This document shows positions 43,742 to 53,905 of a stretch of DNA of 64,000 nt, piece by piece (position 1 is the first letter of the stretch; each line of letters opens with the position of its first letter). The position numbers and the translations under genes were made by a program. The notes under the pieces were generated by a model. The model had not been told where the DNA came from. It saw nothing but the letters and a program-made list of their open reading frames with translations, and ran no database searches. Where the stretch lies: contig ONKE01000024.1 in assembly GCA_900318355.1 (NCBI GenBank), positions 1-64,000 of the forward strand, written 5' to 3'. The DNA is from an uncultured Bacteroidales bacterium. GTDB lineage: Bacteria > Bacteroidota > Bacteroidia > Bacteroidales > UBA932.

Positions 43742-44695
43742 ATGTTGGAAGATTTCAGACTCAAGGTTTTCCTTACCGTTGCTTCGACCGGGAGCTTCAC
43801 CCGCGCCGCGACGCTTCTTGGCATCACCCAACCCGCCGTCAGCCAGAATATCACCACTCTGGAAAACCAGACGGGCACGCGACTGCTGGTCCGCGCCAAG
43901 GGCGAATGCAGCCTCACGGCCGAGGGGCTCGCCTTCAAGGAATACGCCGAAAAAATCCTCTACTGGTACAGTGCGGCCGACTCGCTTTTCGGCTCCGGAG
44001 GGCGTCTGACCTTCAACCGTCCTGTTCGCATAGCCGCCGACCCTGTCGTCGGCGCCTACATGCTCCCCCGGGCAATTTCCTCCATCATGGCCTCCAACGC
44101 CGAGGCCGGCTTCGAAATCGAGCGATTCACCCCCGGTGAAAGCATCCCTGAAAGCATTTTCGAGCCGGAAATCGAAACTTCCGAAGAAATTCCTGGCACG
44201 CATTTCGGCACCCCCGAAGACGCCGACGTCGAAATCACCGTCAGCCCGAGCCCGGAGACCATGGATTTCGAAGGGGAAAGCCGCCTCGTCGGAGTGATGG
44301 ACGCTTCGGTCGTGGCCTCGCCTTCCAACAAATCGGTCGCCTACGCCGCCTCGAGCGAGTCCAAGCCTTTCTCGACCCTGGCCGGCGTCCATATTTCCAA
44401 CCGCTTCGCCGTCTGGGCGCCCTACGTCCCGCTCCTTGCACCCGACATCCGCGCAAGGGTGGCCGTCACCTCCAGCAGTATCGAGGCGGTAAAGACGCTC
44501 ACGGCCAATTCCGGCCGCATCGTAGGCGTGGTCCCGTCCTGCTCGGTCCGGGATGAAATCGCCGCCGGAAGCCTGCTTCCCATGCCCGTGCAGCTTCCCG
44601 ACCTGGCCTTCGACATCCATTTCAACGCCCTGCCCGAGTTCGCGGGCAAGACCATCTGCCGTCTTCTGTTCGATACTTTGAAAAACACGTTATGA
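43742..44695 (+). CDS. LysR-type transcriptional regulator with acidic insertion
   Basis: A 317-residue regulator. The N-terminal winged helix-turn-helix (residues 1-60) is clear: FRLKVFLTVASTGSFTRAATLLGITQPAVSQNITTLENQTGTRLLVR. The effector domain follows, but residues about 130-172 are an unusual acidic, proline-rich stretch (PGESIPES..., EETSEEIP-like, TPEDADVE) not expected in a periplasmic-binding-protein fold; it may replace part of the first lobe. The gene overlaps mntP by ATGA, so it probably controls manganese or metal export. In-frame ATGs upstream (43685, 43724) precede or overlap the -7 box and are excluded. Regulator family is certain; the target is inferred from position. Confidence 0.88.
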   Translation: MLEDFRLKVFLTVASTGSFTRAATLLGITQPAVSQNITTLENQTGTRLLVRAKGECSLTAEGLAFKEYAEKILYWYSAADSLFGSGGRLTFNRPVRIAADPVVGAYMLPRAISSIMASNAEAGFEIERFTPGESIPESIFEPEIETSEEIPGTHFGTPEDADVEITVSPSPETMDFEGESRLVGVMDASVVASPSNKSVAYAASSESKPFSTLAGVHISNRFAVWAPYVPLLAPDIRARVAVTSSSIEAVKTLTANSGRIVGVVPSCSVRDEIAAGSLLPMPVQLPDLAFDIHFNALPEFAGKTICRLLFDTLKNTL

Positions 44696-45270
44696 TGGGT
44701 TTGTGGGAAATGATTCTGGTAGCCCTCGCACTTGCGATGGACTGCTTTACCGTGTCCATAGTCAGCGGAGTCCTTGAGCCCGGCCAGCGCTGCGGCAACC
44801 TCCTGCGCATGGCACTGCTTTTCGGTCTGTTCCAGGGGCTCATGCCTCTTCTGGGATGGCTCGGCATCCACAATTTCAGCGAAGCCATGAAGGCCTACGA
44901 CCATTGGATCGCCTTCGGCCTGCTGGCTTTCATCGGCGGGAAAATGATTGCCGACGCTTTCCGCGAAGAAGAAGACAAACACCTCGACACCACCAGTTTG
45001 CACACTCAGATAGCCCTTGCCGTAGCCACCAGCATCGACGCCCTGGCAGTCGGCATTTCCATGGCCTGCACGGGCTACGAGACGGCCGACTCGCTGGTCA
45101 TTCCCCTACTGATAATCGGGGTGGTATCCTTTGTCATGAGTCTCACCGGCCACATGCTGGGAGCCCGTTTCGGCCAGGCGGCCGCGCGCAAGTGGAAGCC
45201 CGAGCTCATCGGCGGCGTCATCCTCATCGGAATAGGCATAAAAATACTCCTTCAGCACCTTCTCGCATAG
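44692..45270 (+). CDS. mntP: Manganese efflux pump MntP
   Basis: A 192-residue inner-membrane protein with six hydrophobic segments in two homologous halves. Conserved acidic residues lie in each repeat: D17 in LALAMDCFTVSI and D116 in ATSIDALAVGI, with a glycine-rich LAFIGGKMIADAF helix between. MntP exports Mn2+ and protects against manganese stress. In many bacteria mntP is preceded by a yybP-ykoY riboswitch; there is none here because the start overlaps the LysR stop (ATGA), so control is presumably through the LysR protein. Start could also be the second ATG, one codon on. Confidence 0.93.
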   Translation: MMGLWEMILVALALAMDCFTVSIVSGVLEPGQRCGNLLRMALLFGLFQGLMPLLGWLGIHNFSEAMKAYDHWIAFGLLAFIGGKMIADAFREEEDKHLDTTSLHTQIALAVATSIDALAVGISMACTGYETADSLVIPLLIIGVVSFVMSLTGHMLGARFGQAAARKWKPELIGGVILIGIGIKILLQHLLA

Positions 45271-45289
45271 GATCATGGAAGACGAAATC

Positions 45290-47551
45290 CTAAAAGTCAA
45301 GCCCTAAGGCGAGCATGGCGCCAAGTCCGTCCGTGCCCGACCAGTGGATGTCTCCACGGATCACGGGACCGGTCAGGAAGGCGAAGCCATATTCCAGCGC
45401 AGCGCCCCACAACACCCTTCCGGAGCCGAAATCGGCAACTTCCGGGACCACGTAGGCCGCATTGCCCTTCAGCGTAAGGTAATGCGGACGGCCGAAATGG
45501 AAACGGGCGTCGAGTCCGGCGACGGCAATGCCCTCATCATCAAGCAGAAGCGGATGATTAAGCCCTACGAACGGGATCTGTCCGTCGAAGACCAGCCCGC
45601 CGGCAGATGGCGCCAGCGCGTTGCAATACACCACGTTGGAGGCCCCGTCTTTCGATACGTAACGCGCAGAAACGGCAGGCAGCAAAGCGAAATGCCCGCC
45701 TATCGGAATAACGGCCTTAAATGACAGGTCGGCATCCAGGAAAGGCTTCAGAGACACGCCGGAGGGGTCATATGAAAGGAAATGATAGCCCCCGCCCGCC
45801 GAAAAACGAATGCCCCGTGAAGGGAAATACCCGTTGTCGAAGGAATCACCCATGACGCGCGCCTGTGCGGATGCGATTACGCGGTGCCTGTCGGGGAACG
45901 GAATCCACAGATGCTCTGCCTTCACCCCGGCCTCTACCCTTGCGAATGTGCCGAGGTTGACTCCGGCTGCAATCCGGGCGTCCTGGCGGTGGAAACCCAG
46001 GTCGCCGTTGAATCCGGACATGTAATTGTGGAAAACGCCGTGGACGGACACCTTGGCGGAGAAATCCCATCCGGACCAGGTCCTGTAGGTATAACCGCCT
46101 TCAAGGAAGGAATGGAATCCCACGCGTCCCGAAAGGCCGAGACTTCCGCCCTTGCGGAAACCACCCCTGTCAACATCGAACTGTACCGAGGCAAACGTCT
46201 CAGTATCAAAGCGAAGGCTCAATGCCAGACGGTCTGCGGCCTGTTGACGGCAACGCAGCACGAGGCGCAGAGGCTCCGACTCGCCATCGAACTCGTAAAT
46301 AACTCGTTCATAGCACCTTGTGCCCCTAAGGCGCCATGCCATCTCCTCAGCTTCTTCGTAGGAGAGCATCCTGTCTTCGTCCTCGGAAACTCCAAGGACG
46401 CGGAGCACTGCCGTTTTTTCGCTTTCGGGCACGCCTTCAAGCCTTACTCCGGAAATGTGCACCGGCCTCGACATGAAATCGATGGACGCCTTGCGCTTGG
46501 GGGCGGCGGGGCCGGTAAGTTCCCTGATCGCACGCAGGTCCGGCTCGGCAATCTTGGCGGCAGCATAGCCCCTGGCCATCAGGCTGTCGATGCTTTCCTT
46601 GCTGAACATCAGGAGGTTATATCCTTCCAGATTGGGGCGGATCTTCAGGTCCATGCGGTCACGGCTGGCATTCTGGTTCTTCATGCCCGGGAGGTCGAAC
46701 ACCTGCCCCAGCACGTCGGCAACATCATTGACGTCTTCCTCGGGCACCACGGGAGCGGAAACGTCCAGTCCGATGACGATATCGGCGCCGAGGCTGTAGG
46801 CCACGTTGGTGGGGTTGTTGTTGTACATCGCCCCGTCGGTCAGCACCATGCCATGGTCGTGCACCGCAGGGAAAAGGCCGGGGACGGAGAACGTGGTCAT
46901 CATGGCCGTGGTAAGGGACCCGCTGTGCCATATTTTCGGCTCGGAAGTCACCACGTCGGTGGAGACGCTGACGAACGGGACCGGAAGCGTCATGAAGTCC
47001 ATGGAGTCGTGATAGCCGACGGTCTGGCTGGAAATAAGGTTCCACAGCCCCTGGGCCTGGAAGGCGCCGTTGGGGATGATTCCGCGGCTGCGCTTGCCGT
47101 CATGGCCGAAGCACCAGGTGAGCATGTAGGTGTCGCGCTCGATTTTGTCCGGAACCGAGAATGTCCTGCGCGAAGGAGTCTCAAGCACAAGGGCGTTCCA
47201 GTCGCGGGATACGATCAGGTCGCGAAGTTCCTCGGGGGTGCGGCCGGCGCAGTACATTCCGCCGACATAACCTCCCATACTCGCTCCGACCAGCAGGTCG
47301 ACGGGGATGCCGAGCTCCTCGATTTTCGCCAGCGGACCTACCTGTGCGGCCGCTTTTGCGCCACCGCCGCTCAGCACGAGCGCAACCGTGGGACGATGGG
47401 CGCGGATGCTGTCCATCCTAGAACGGATCGCGGCGAACGCAGCGGAATCACGTGCGGCATCCAGTCCGTAACTATAGCTCTCTTCCTGGGCCCGCAAGGG
47501 ACAGGATAATATGGCGGCAAGGCCTGAAACGAGTATGAATTTTCTAAACAT
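45290..47551 (-). CDS. Patatin-like phospholipase with outer-membrane barrel
   Basis: A 753-residue exported protein with signal peptide (residues 1-21). The patatin domain (about 55-340) has oxyanion SGGGAKA (61-67), nucleophile Ser91 in GASMGG and the dyad aspartate in LTDGAMYNNNP near 240. A short POTRA-like domain (about 365-440: VHISGVRLEGV...VLRVLGV...) is followed by a long beta-strand-rich region resembling the Omp85/BamA surface-antigen barrel, ending in an aromatic residue (LGLDF). This architecture matches PlpD-like type Vd autotransporters and the Bacteroidetes patatin family. It probably carries a lipase to the outer surface. Last gene of the DUF3127-dnaG-metG-uxaC-nucleotidyltransferase run; its start overlaps the previous stop by one base. 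Confidence 0.9.
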   Translation of the reverse strand: MFRKFILVSGLAAILSCPLRAQEESYSYGLDAARDSAAFAAIRSRMDSIRAHRPTVALVLSGGGAKAAAQVGPLAKIEELGIPVDLLVGASMGGYVGGMYCAGRTPEELRDLIVSRDWNALVLETPSRRTFSVPDKIERDTYMLTWCFGHDGKRSRGIIPNGAFQAQGLWNLISSQTVGYHDSMDFMTLPVPFVSVSTDVVTSEPKIWHSGSLTTAMMTTFSVPGLFPAVHDHGMVLTDGAMYNNNPTNVAYSLGADIVIGLDVSAPVVPEEDVNDVADVLGQVFDLPGMKNQNASRDRMDLKIRPNLEGYNLLMFSKESIDSLMARGYAAAKIAEPDLRAIRELTGPAAPKRKASIDFMSRPVHISGVRLEGVPESEKTAVLRVLGVSEDEDRMLSYEEAEEMAWRLRGTRCYERVIYEFDGESEPLRLVLRCRQQAADRLALSLRFDTETFASVQFDVDRGGFRKGGSLGLSGRVGFHSFLEGGYTYRTWSGWDFSAKVSVHGVFHNYMSGFNGDLGFHRQDARIAAGVNLGTFARVEAGVKAEHLWIPFPDRHRVIASAQARVMGDSFDNGYFPSRGIRFSAGGGYHFLSYDPSGVSLKPFLDADLSFKAVIPIGGHFALLPAVSARYVSKDGASNVVYCNALAPSAGGLVFDGQIPFVGLNHPLLLDDEGIAVAGLDARFHFGRPHYLTLKGNAAYVVPEVADFGSGRVLWGAALEYGFAFLTGPVIRGDIHWSGTDGLGAMLALGLDF

Positions 47552-48315
47552 CAGATAAATTTTTCTGCCTCAACCAGCGAGGCTGTCTTTCCCACATCCA
47601 GCAGCTTCAGACCGGGCTGGACCACCCCGTAGATGGGATAACGGCCGCATGCGCGGATATAGAAGTCCATTATCGGGAACGCGCCGCCCAGGCCATATTC
47701 ACGGAAAAGCGGGAAGATTTCGTCGGAGATGACGTGGATGCCGGAAAACGCCATGGCAATGCATCTGGAAGGGTCCGGAAGGTCTCCCTCGGGGCCGCGG
47801 ACTTCGCCCGTCGTGACATTGGTCCAGCCCCGGAGGCGCATATCATCGTCGAAAAGGAGATAACGCGATGTGGGACGGTCGCTGACCAGAAGGGTCGCAA
47901 GGGCATCAGGCCGGGCGCCCTGCCACATCGCATCAAGGTCGGCATTGGAGAGGATGTCGACGTTGTGGACCAGGAACTTGCCGCAGCCTTTGAGCAGCGG
48001 CTCGGCATGCAGCAGGCCTCCTCCGGTGTCAAGCAGGGCCGAACGCTCGTCGGAGACGCTGACGTTCAGCCCCTTGAATTCCTCATTGCCACGTAGGTAA
48101 TCGATTATCTGCTCTCCGAAATGGTGGACGTTTACGACTATGTCACCATAGCCCGACGCCTCCAGACGCCGGAGAACATGCCAGAGCAAGGGCTTCCCGC
48201 CGACCGGGACAAGCGCCTTGGGCATCGAATCGGTAAGCGGGCGGAGCCTGGTGCCAAGCCCCGCCGCAAATACCATAGCCTTACGCCTGTCCGAACTGGA
48301 AGTAGCGCTTGGCAT
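47551..48315 (-). CDS. Nucleotidyltransferase, MurU/NDP-sugar pyrophosphorylase type
   Basis: A 254-residue GT-A fold nucleotidyltransferase. Signature GLGTRLRPLTDSMPKAL (about 19-35), lysine-containing VPVGGKPLL, LDTGGGLLHAEPLL near 95-108 and the metal aspartate in HNVDILSNADL near 115. It resembles MurU (UDP-MurNAc recycling) and mannose-1-phosphate guanylyltransferases. An AmgK-type sugar kinase, the usual MurU partner, is not adjacent, so the sugar remains open. I start at 48315 (overlapping uxaC by 35 bases) because residues RRKA before MVFAAG match the family's usual MKAMxFAAG beginning; a start at 48276 is also possible. Confidence 0.85.
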   Translation of the reverse strand: MPSATSSSDRRKAMVFAAGLGTRLRPLTDSMPKALVPVGGKPLLWHVLRRLEASGYGDIVVNVHHFGEQIIDYLRGNEEFKGLNVSVSDERSALLDTGGGLLHAEPLLKGCGKFLVHNVDILSNADLDAMWQGARPDALATLLVSDRPTSRYLLFDDDMRLRGWTNVTTGEVRGPEGDLPDPSRCIAMAFSGIHVISDEIFPLFREYGLGGAFPIMDFYIRACGRYPIYGVVQPGLKLLDVGKTASLVEAEKFI

Positions 48316-49690
48316 TGTAGTAACAGATGTCGCGGACCATGCCGTGGATGGTGTCCATCTCGCTGCGAGGCAGGCGTCCGCTTTCGATATCCTCGCCCAG
48401 GAGGTTGCAGAGGATACGGCGGAAATATTCGTGACGGGGATAGCTGATGAAGCTGCGGGAGTCGGTGAGCATGCCGACGAAACGGCTCAGGAGGCCGAGG
48501 GCGCTGAGGGCGTTCATCTGCTTGCGCATGCCGTCTTCCTGATCGAGGAACCACCAGCCGGAACCGAGCTGCATCTTGCCGGGGAACGTGCCGTCGTTGA
48601 AGGTATAGGCCATTGTCGCCATCACCTCGTTGTCCTTGGGATTGAGGCAGTAGAGGATGGTCTTGGCGAGCTTGTTTTCCTTGGCGAGGCTGTCGAGGAA
48701 ACGATGGCCGGCGGCTGCGGTCGGAAGGTCGTGGATGGCGTCGTAGCCGGTGTCGGGGCCAAGGTGCAGCATCATGTTGGAATTGTTGTTGCGGATGGCT
48801 CCGACATGGAACTGCTGCGCCCAGCCGGCTTCCGCGTCCATGACAGCGCAGTCGTGGAGGAAGGCGCTGCGGAATTTCAGAAGCTCCACCTGGGAAGGGA
48901 CGATGCCCATCAGGACCTTCTTGAAGATGATTTCAATTTCAATCGGCTTGTAGTCAGTTGCATAGAAAGTCTCCAGGCCATGGTCGGAGAGGCGGCAGCC
49001 CATGGAGGCGAAGAAAGCGTGGCGCTCCTTCAGGGCCTTCATCAGGTCTTCGTAGGAGTTAATCTGCCTGCCGACCGCCTCGCTCAGCTTGTCGAGATAC
49101 ATCACGTAGGCGGCAGGGTCTTCGATAGCCATGGCCTTGTCGGGGCGCCATGCGGGGATGACGGCGGTGCCGAAAGGATTGGCTGCTATCTGCTTATGCC
49201 AGCGCAGGTCGTCGGCCGGGTCGTCGGTGGTACAGACGGTCTCGACGCCGAACTTGCGTATGAGGGCCTGGCCGCGGAACTCCTCGGACGCGAGCATTTC
49301 ATTGCAACGGTCGAAGATGCTGCGGGCGTTTTCGGGCTTGAGCAGTTCGTAGATGCCGAACACCCTTGCGAGCTCGAGATGAGTCCAATGGTAGAGGGGG
49401 TTACGCATCGTATAGGGCACGGTCTCGGCCCATTTTTGGAATTTCTCCCAGGGAGTGGCGTTTCCGGTAATGTATTCTTCGGGGACGCCGTTGCCTCTCA
49501 TAGCGCGCCACTTGTAGTGGTCGCCGCCGAGCCAGAGCTCCGTGATGTCGCGGAACTTGTGGTTCTGGGCTATCATCTGCGGCACAAGGTGGCAGTGATA
49601 GTCGATGATGGGCAGTTTTTCAGCACTCTCGTGGTAGAGGGCGCGGGCAGAGGGCGTTCCAAGCAGGAAATCGTCGTGGATAAAATTCAT
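48281..49690 (-). CDS. uxaC: Glucuronate isomerase
   Basis: A 469-residue cytoplasmic TIM-barrel isomerase of the uronate isomerase family; converts D-glucuronate to D-fructuronate and D-galacturonate to D-tagaturonate. Landmarks are the metal-binding HCH motif in IDYHCHLVPQ near 30, WRAMRGNGVPEEYITG, the HWTHLELARVFGI region, VCTTDDPADDL near 170, LHLGPDTGYDAIHD near 310 and LTDSRSFISYPRHEYFRR near the end. Length is normal. No other uronate gene (uxuA, uxuB, kdgA) is nearby; it sits after metG in a long leftward run, an arrangement driven by synteny more than pathway. Confidence 0.97.
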   Translation of the reverse strand: MNFIHDDFLLGTPSARALYHESAEKLPIIDYHCHLVPQMIAQNHKFRDITELWLGGDHYKWRAMRGNGVPEEYITGNATPWEKFQKWAETVPYTMRNPLYHWTHLELARVFGIYELLKPENARSIFDRCNEMLASEEFRGQALIRKFGVETVCTTDDPADDLRWHKQIAANPFGTAVIPAWRPDKAMAIEDPAAYVMYLDKLSEAVGRQINSYEDLMKALKERHAFFASMGCRLSDHGLETFYATDYKPIEIEIIFKKVLMGIVPSQVELLKFRSAFLHDCAVMDAEAGWAQQFHVGAIRNNNSNMMLHLGPDTGYDAIHDLPTAAAGHRFLDSLAKENKLAKTILYCLNPKDNEVMATMAYTFNDGTFPGKMQLGSGWWFLDQEDGMRKQMNALSALGLLSRFVGMLTDSRSFISYPRHEYFRRILCNLLGEDIESGRLPRSEMDTIHGMVRDICYYNAKRYFQFGQA

Positions 49691-49715
49691 GGCAATATCA
49701 GTTTTGGTGTATATG

Positions 49716-51893
49716 TCAACTAATTACGGCTCCGTTTGCGACCACCTCGGCGGGCGTTATGAAGCGCATCTTGCCGTCGCCCTGCTTGGCCATGAGGATC
49801 ATGCCCTGGGAGACGATTCCGCGGATGGCGCGGGGTGCGAGATTGGCAAGGATGCAAATCTGCTTGCCCACCATATCCTCCGGAGAATAGTATTCCGCGA
49901 TGCCGGACACTATGGTCCTGGTGTCCAGGCCAGTGTCGATGGTGAGTTTGAGGAGTTTGTCGGTCTTGGGGACACGCTCGGCGGCAAGTACCGTCGCGGT
50001 GCGGATGTCCATGCGGGCGAAATCGTCGAAGGAGATTTCGTCCTTTGCCGGCTCGACCTTGCGTGCGGCTTCTTCCGCTGCCTTGGCGGCCTCGGCAGCC
50101 TGACGGGCGGCCTTGATTGCGGCGAGCTTGTCGATCTGGGCCTGGATGGGAGCGTCTTCAATCTTGGAGAACAGCAGGACGGGCTCGCCAAGGGCATGGC
50201 CGGCAGGAAGAAGGTCGCTGCGGCCGAGGTCGTCCCATCCGAGCACGATGTCCTGCGAGGCGGCCTCTCCGGTGTGGAGAGCGCAGGCTTCCGACGGAGC
50301 ATAGAAGTTTACGGTCGGGGCGCCTTCCCCGCTGCGGTGGTCTTTGCCGGCGTTGATGCCGACGCGCAGGATGCCGCGCAGCTTTTCAGCGGTAAACGGC
50401 AGGAAAGGCTCGAAGGCTATTGCGAGGTCGGCGCAGATCTGAAGGCAGGTCCGCAGGATGGACGCCGTGCGGTTCATGTCGGTCTTGGCGACTTTCCACG
50501 GCTCGGTGTCGGAGATGTATTTGTTGCCGATGCGGGCGATGTTCATCGCCTCTTTCAGGGCCTCGCGGAAATGGAAGGTCTCCATGTATTGCTCCAGGGC
50601 CTTGCGACAAGGGAGAATCTGCGCAAGCGTCTCGGCGTCAATTGCTTCCGAGCCGAGGTCTTCGGGCACCAGGCCGCCGAAATATTTTCCGGTCAGGACC
50701 ACGGCCCTGTTGACGAAGTTGCCCAGGACGGCCACCAGCTCGGAGTTGTTGCGCTGCTGGAAGTCCTTCCAGGTGAAGTCGTTGTCTTTGGTTTCGGGGG
50801 CGTTGGCACAGAGGACGTAACGGAGGACATCCTGCTGGCCGGGGAAATCGCGCAGATATTCGTGGGCCCACACAGCCCAGCCGCGGGAAGTGGAAATCTT
50901 GTCGCCCTCGAGATTGAGGAACTCGTTGGCCGGGACATTGTCGGGAAGGATGTAGCCGCCGTCGGCCTTGAGCATGGACGGGAACACGATGCAGTGGAAC
51001 ACGATGTTGTCCTTGCCGATGAAATGGACCAGACGGGTGTCTTCCGACTTCCACCATTTCTCCCAGCTCTGAGGCAGAAGTTCCTGGGTATTGGATATAT
51101 AGCCTATCGGAGCGTCGAACCAGACGTAGAGCACCTTGCCTTCTGCGCCCTCCACGGGGACGGGTACGCCCCAGTCAAGGTCGCGACTGACGGCGCGGGG
51201 CTGAAGCCCGCCGTCCAGCCAGCTCTTGCACTGGCCGTAGACATTTGTCTTCCACTCCTTGTGGCTTTCAAGTATCCATTCGCGGAGCCAGGGCTCGTAT
51301 TTGTCAAGAGGAAGGTACCAGTGGGTGGTCTTTTTCTTTATGGGAGCGCTGCCGGAAAGGGCCGACTTCGGGTCGATCAGTTCCTCGGGGCTCAGGGTGC
51401 TGCCGCACTTCTCGCACTGGTCGCCATAGGCGCCGGGATTGCCGCATTTAGGGCATGTGCCGGTGATGTAACGGTCTGCGAGGAAGGTCTTTGCCTCCGT
51501 GTCGTAGTATTGCTCGCTCTCCTTGGTTATGAATTTCCCTTCGTCGTAGAGGCGGCGGAAAAACGCCGAAGCATTGCGCTCGTGCACATCCGACGAAGTG
51601 CGGGAGTAGATGTCGAAATTGATGCCCAGACCCGTGAAGGCATCCTTGATGATGCGGTGGTAGCGGTCGACGATGTCCTGGGGCGTGACGCCTTCCTTCT
51701 TTGCCTTGATGGTGATTGGGACGCCGTGTTCGTCGCTGCCGCAGATGTAGAGGACGTCTTCACCGCGCATGCGGAGGTAACGCACATAGATGTCGGCCGG
51801 AACATAGACTCCGGCAAGGTGTCCGATGTGCACCGGCCCGTTGGCATAGGGCAAGGCGCAGGTAACGAGGGTTCTTTTGAATTTGCTCTCCAT
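49716..51893 (-). CDS. metG: Methionyl-tRNA synthetase
   Basis: A 725-residue class I aminoacyl-tRNA synthetase that charges tRNA-Met. H22-I-G-H25 is the HIGH motif; the KMSKS equivalent is KISTS near 330, common in bacterial MetG. The connective domain carries a zinc knuckle, [19 protein letters not shown], near 147-164. A C-terminal EMAPII-like tRNA-binding/dimerisation domain (about 620-725, [18 protein letters not shown]) is linked through an alanine/glutamate-rich helix. It starts one base into the dnaG stop codon (overlap at 51893), so the two are translationally coupled. Confidence 0.98.
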   Translation of the reverse strand: MESKFKRTLVTCALPYANGPVHIGHLAGVYVPADIYVRYLRMRGEDVLYICGSDEHGVPITIKAKKEGVTPQDIVDRYHRIIKDAFTGLGINFDIYSRTSSDVHERNASAFFRRLYDEGKFITKESEQYYDTEAKTFLADRYITGTCPKCGNPGAYGDQCEKCGSTLSPEELIDPKSALSGSAPIKKKTTHWYLPLDKYEPWLREWILESHKEWKTNVYGQCKSWLDGGLQPRAVSRDLDWGVPVPVEGAEGKVLYVWFDAPIGYISNTQELLPQSWEKWWKSEDTRLVHFIGKDNIVFHCIVFPSMLKADGGYILPDNVPANEFLNLEGDKISTSRGWAVWAHEYLRDFPGQQDVLRYVLCANAPETKDNDFTWKDFQQRNNSELVAVLGNFVNRAVVLTGKYFGGLVPEDLGSEAIDAETLAQILPCRKALEQYMETFHFREALKEAMNIARIGNKYISDTEPWKVAKTDMNRTASILRTCLQICADLAIAFEPFLPFTAEKLRGILRVGINAGKDHRSGEGAPTVNFYAPSEACALHTGEAASQDIVLGWDDLGRSDLLPAGHALGEPVLLFSKIEDAPIQAQIDKLAAIKAARQAAEAAKAAEEAARKVEPAKDEISFDDFARMDIRTATVLAAERVPKTDKLLKLTIDTGLDTRTIVSGIAEYYSPEDMVGKQICILANLAPRAIRGIVSQGMILMAKQGDGKMRFITPAEVVANGAVIS

Positions 51894-53896
51894 TATCTTA
51901 CTCTTCCTAATGATTTGTCTATTTTATTGCGAATCTGGGTCATTTCCTGCAACTCTTTAAGCAGGTCGCCGATTTCGTCCGGACCGGCACTGCGCAGCTT
52001 GTCGTGGATCTCCTGTTCGCGAAGCTGGACGCGCTTCGACTGATAGACGAGGATCGCATGCGGCACGGTCATGACAAGGCGCGATGACTGCGCGGTCATG
52101 GATGCGGCGAAATGGCTGACGGTCAGTTGGTAACGCTCTTCGCTGAGCTGCCCGACGATGTCGGCCACTTCCCGGTCTTCGCCGTCCATCAGCGTCCGGA
52201 CTATGTCTTCCTGCGACATCGACTCGTCGTATAGCTGGAAATAGGCGTCGTAGACCTTTCTCAGCCGAGCGTTTCTCATGCTGTGGGAATCGGCTTCGAA
52301 AGCGTCTCGGATGAAATCGGCCACCGTCCACGGCTCCTCCCCTTCGACGTAGTAGGGGGAATCGGTCTCAAACATCAGAGGCTCAGAGCCATAGCGGATG
52401 ATAAGCGAAATCAGTTCCGTCTCGCACGGAGCGAGAAGCGGCACTTCGTAGCCTTGTGCGGGAGCCGTTTCAGGCACCGGAGGTTCCACCTCGGCTGCAG
52501 CATCTTCAGGAGCGAAGCTTCCGGCCTGCTCATCAGCAGCGGCGGCCGGGGCGGCGTTGCCCTTGCGGGCCGCCTCCTTGCGCTCGTCTTCGAGCATCTT
52601 TTCCCTCGTGCGGGCAATCCGCGTAAAGAGGATCTGGACGTCGATGTCGAAACGCATCGCGCTGGCCTGGGCGTAGGTCGTGCGCTTGACCGCATCCGGG
52701 ATCAGGGCTATGGTGTCGGCGATGTCGTTTATCAGGTCGGCCCGCTTGAGAGGGTCGTCGCCCGCCTCGCCGAGAAGCAGGTCGGTCTTGAAGGCGATGA
52801 AGTCCTGCTCCGCGCCTGCGATGAAGGCCTGGACCTCCTCCAGGGTGTGTTTGCGGCTGTAGGAGTCGGGGTCGTCGCCGTCGGGAATGAGGACCACCTT
52901 GACGTTCATCCCCTCCTTGAGAATCAGGCCGATACCGCGCAGGGCGGCGTGGATGCCGGCAGAGTCGCCGTCGTACATGATGGTGACGTTCTGCGTGAAC
53001 TTGCGGATCAGGCGGATCTGCTGGACGGTAAGGGATGTGCCGCTGGAGGCGACTACGTTGGTGATTCCGAGCTGGTGCATGCTGAGGACGTCGAGATAGC
53101 CCTCAACAAGGTAGCACCTGTCTTTCTTTGCGATTTCGCTCTTTGCGAACCATATGCCGTAGAGCGAACGGCTCTTGTCGTAAATCTCCGTCTCCGGGGA
53201 GTTTACGTATTTGGCGACGGTCTTGTCGCTCCGGAGCGTGCGGCCGCCGAAGGCTATCACCCTGCCGCTGACCGAGTGGATGGGGAACATCACGCGGTCG
53301 AAGAAGCGGCCGGCAGTGTGGCCGTCGTCATATTTTATCACCAGGCCCGTGTCTACGAGGTATTCTTCCTTGTAGCCTTTTTCGCGGGCGGCGGCGATCA
53401 GGGCCTGACGGTCGGACGGAGCCCAGCCGAGGCCGTATTTGCGTATGGTCTCGTCTTCGAGACCGCGGCTGTGGAAATAGTTCAGGCCCACGGCCTTGCC
53501 CTCAGCGCCCTGCAACTGCTCCTGGAAGAAGCCGTGGGCGAACTCGGAGGTCAGATAGAGGCTTTCGCTGCGCTGGCGCGCCTCCCTTTCTTCGGGCGTT
53601 TCCTCCTTTTCCTGTACTTCTATGCCGTATTTCCGCGCCAGGTATCTCAGGGCCTCGACATAGCTCAGGGCCTCATGTTCCATGACGAAGCCCACGGCCG
53701 TCCCATGCTTGCCGCAGCCGAAGCAGTGGTAGGTGCCCCTTGCGGGAGAGACGATGAACGACGGGGTCTTTTCATTGTGGAAGGGACAGCAGGCGGCATA
53801 GGTCGAGCCCTGACGCTTGAGCGATACGAAATCGCTCACGACGTCAACTATCTGGGCCGTGTCCAGGATCTTCCTTACTGTCTCCTGAGGTATCAT
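51893..53896 (-). CDS. dnaG: DNA primase
   Basis: A 667-residue bacterial primase that makes RNA primers for replication. The N-terminal CHC2 zinc domain has C37-P-F-H40 and C58-F-G-C61; then the catalytic core with a Toprim domain, [12 protein letters not shown] near 263, SSGTSLT and [12 protein letters not shown] near 305. A low-complexity Ala/Pro/Glu linker (about 440-490) precedes the C-terminal DnaB-binding-type region. The 3' end overlaps metG by one base and the upstream DUF3127 gene is 9 bases away. The association of dnaG with DUF3127 is a useful clue to that family. Confidence 0.97.
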   Translation of the reverse strand: MIPQETVRKILDTAQIVDVVSDFVSLKRQGSTYAACCPFHNEKTPSFIVSPARGTYHCFGCGKHGTAVGFVMEHEALSYVEALRYLARKYGIEVQEKEETPEEREARQRSESLYLTSEFAHGFFQEQLQGAEGKAVGLNYFHSRGLEDETIRKYGLGWAPSDRQALIAAAREKGYKEEYLVDTGLVIKYDDGHTAGRFFDRVMFPIHSVSGRVIAFGGRTLRSDKTVAKYVNSPETEIYDKSRSLYGIWFAKSEIAKKDRCYLVEGYLDVLSMHQLGITNVVASSGTSLTVQQIRLIRKFTQNVTIMYDGDSAGIHAALRGIGLILKEGMNVKVVLIPDGDDPDSYSRKHTLEEVQAFIAGAEQDFIAFKTDLLLGEAGDDPLKRADLINDIADTIALIPDAVKRTTYAQASAMRFDIDVQILFTRIARTREKMLEDERKEAARKGNAAPAAAADEQAGSFAPEDAAAEVEPPVPETAPAQGYEVPLLAPCETELISLIIRYGSEPLMFETDSPYYVEGEEPWTVADFIRDAFEADSHSMRNARLRKVYDAYFQLYDESMSQEDIVRTLMDGEDREVADIVGQLSEERYQLTVSHFAASMTAQSSRLVMTVPHAILVYQSKRVQLREQEIHDKLRSAGPDEIGDLLKELQEMTQIRNKIDKSLGRVR

Positions 53897-53905
53897 TCAG
53901 CCTTG

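Noticed and set aside
43670..44620. 317-codon upstream extension of the M16 peptidase at 40847-43669
   Set aside because: Antisense to the LysR gene and upstream of the promoter; signal peptide and family start are at 43669.
44640..44700. yybP-ykoY manganese riboswitch before mntP
   Set aside because: The mntP start overlaps the LysR coding region, leaving no leader for a riboswitch.
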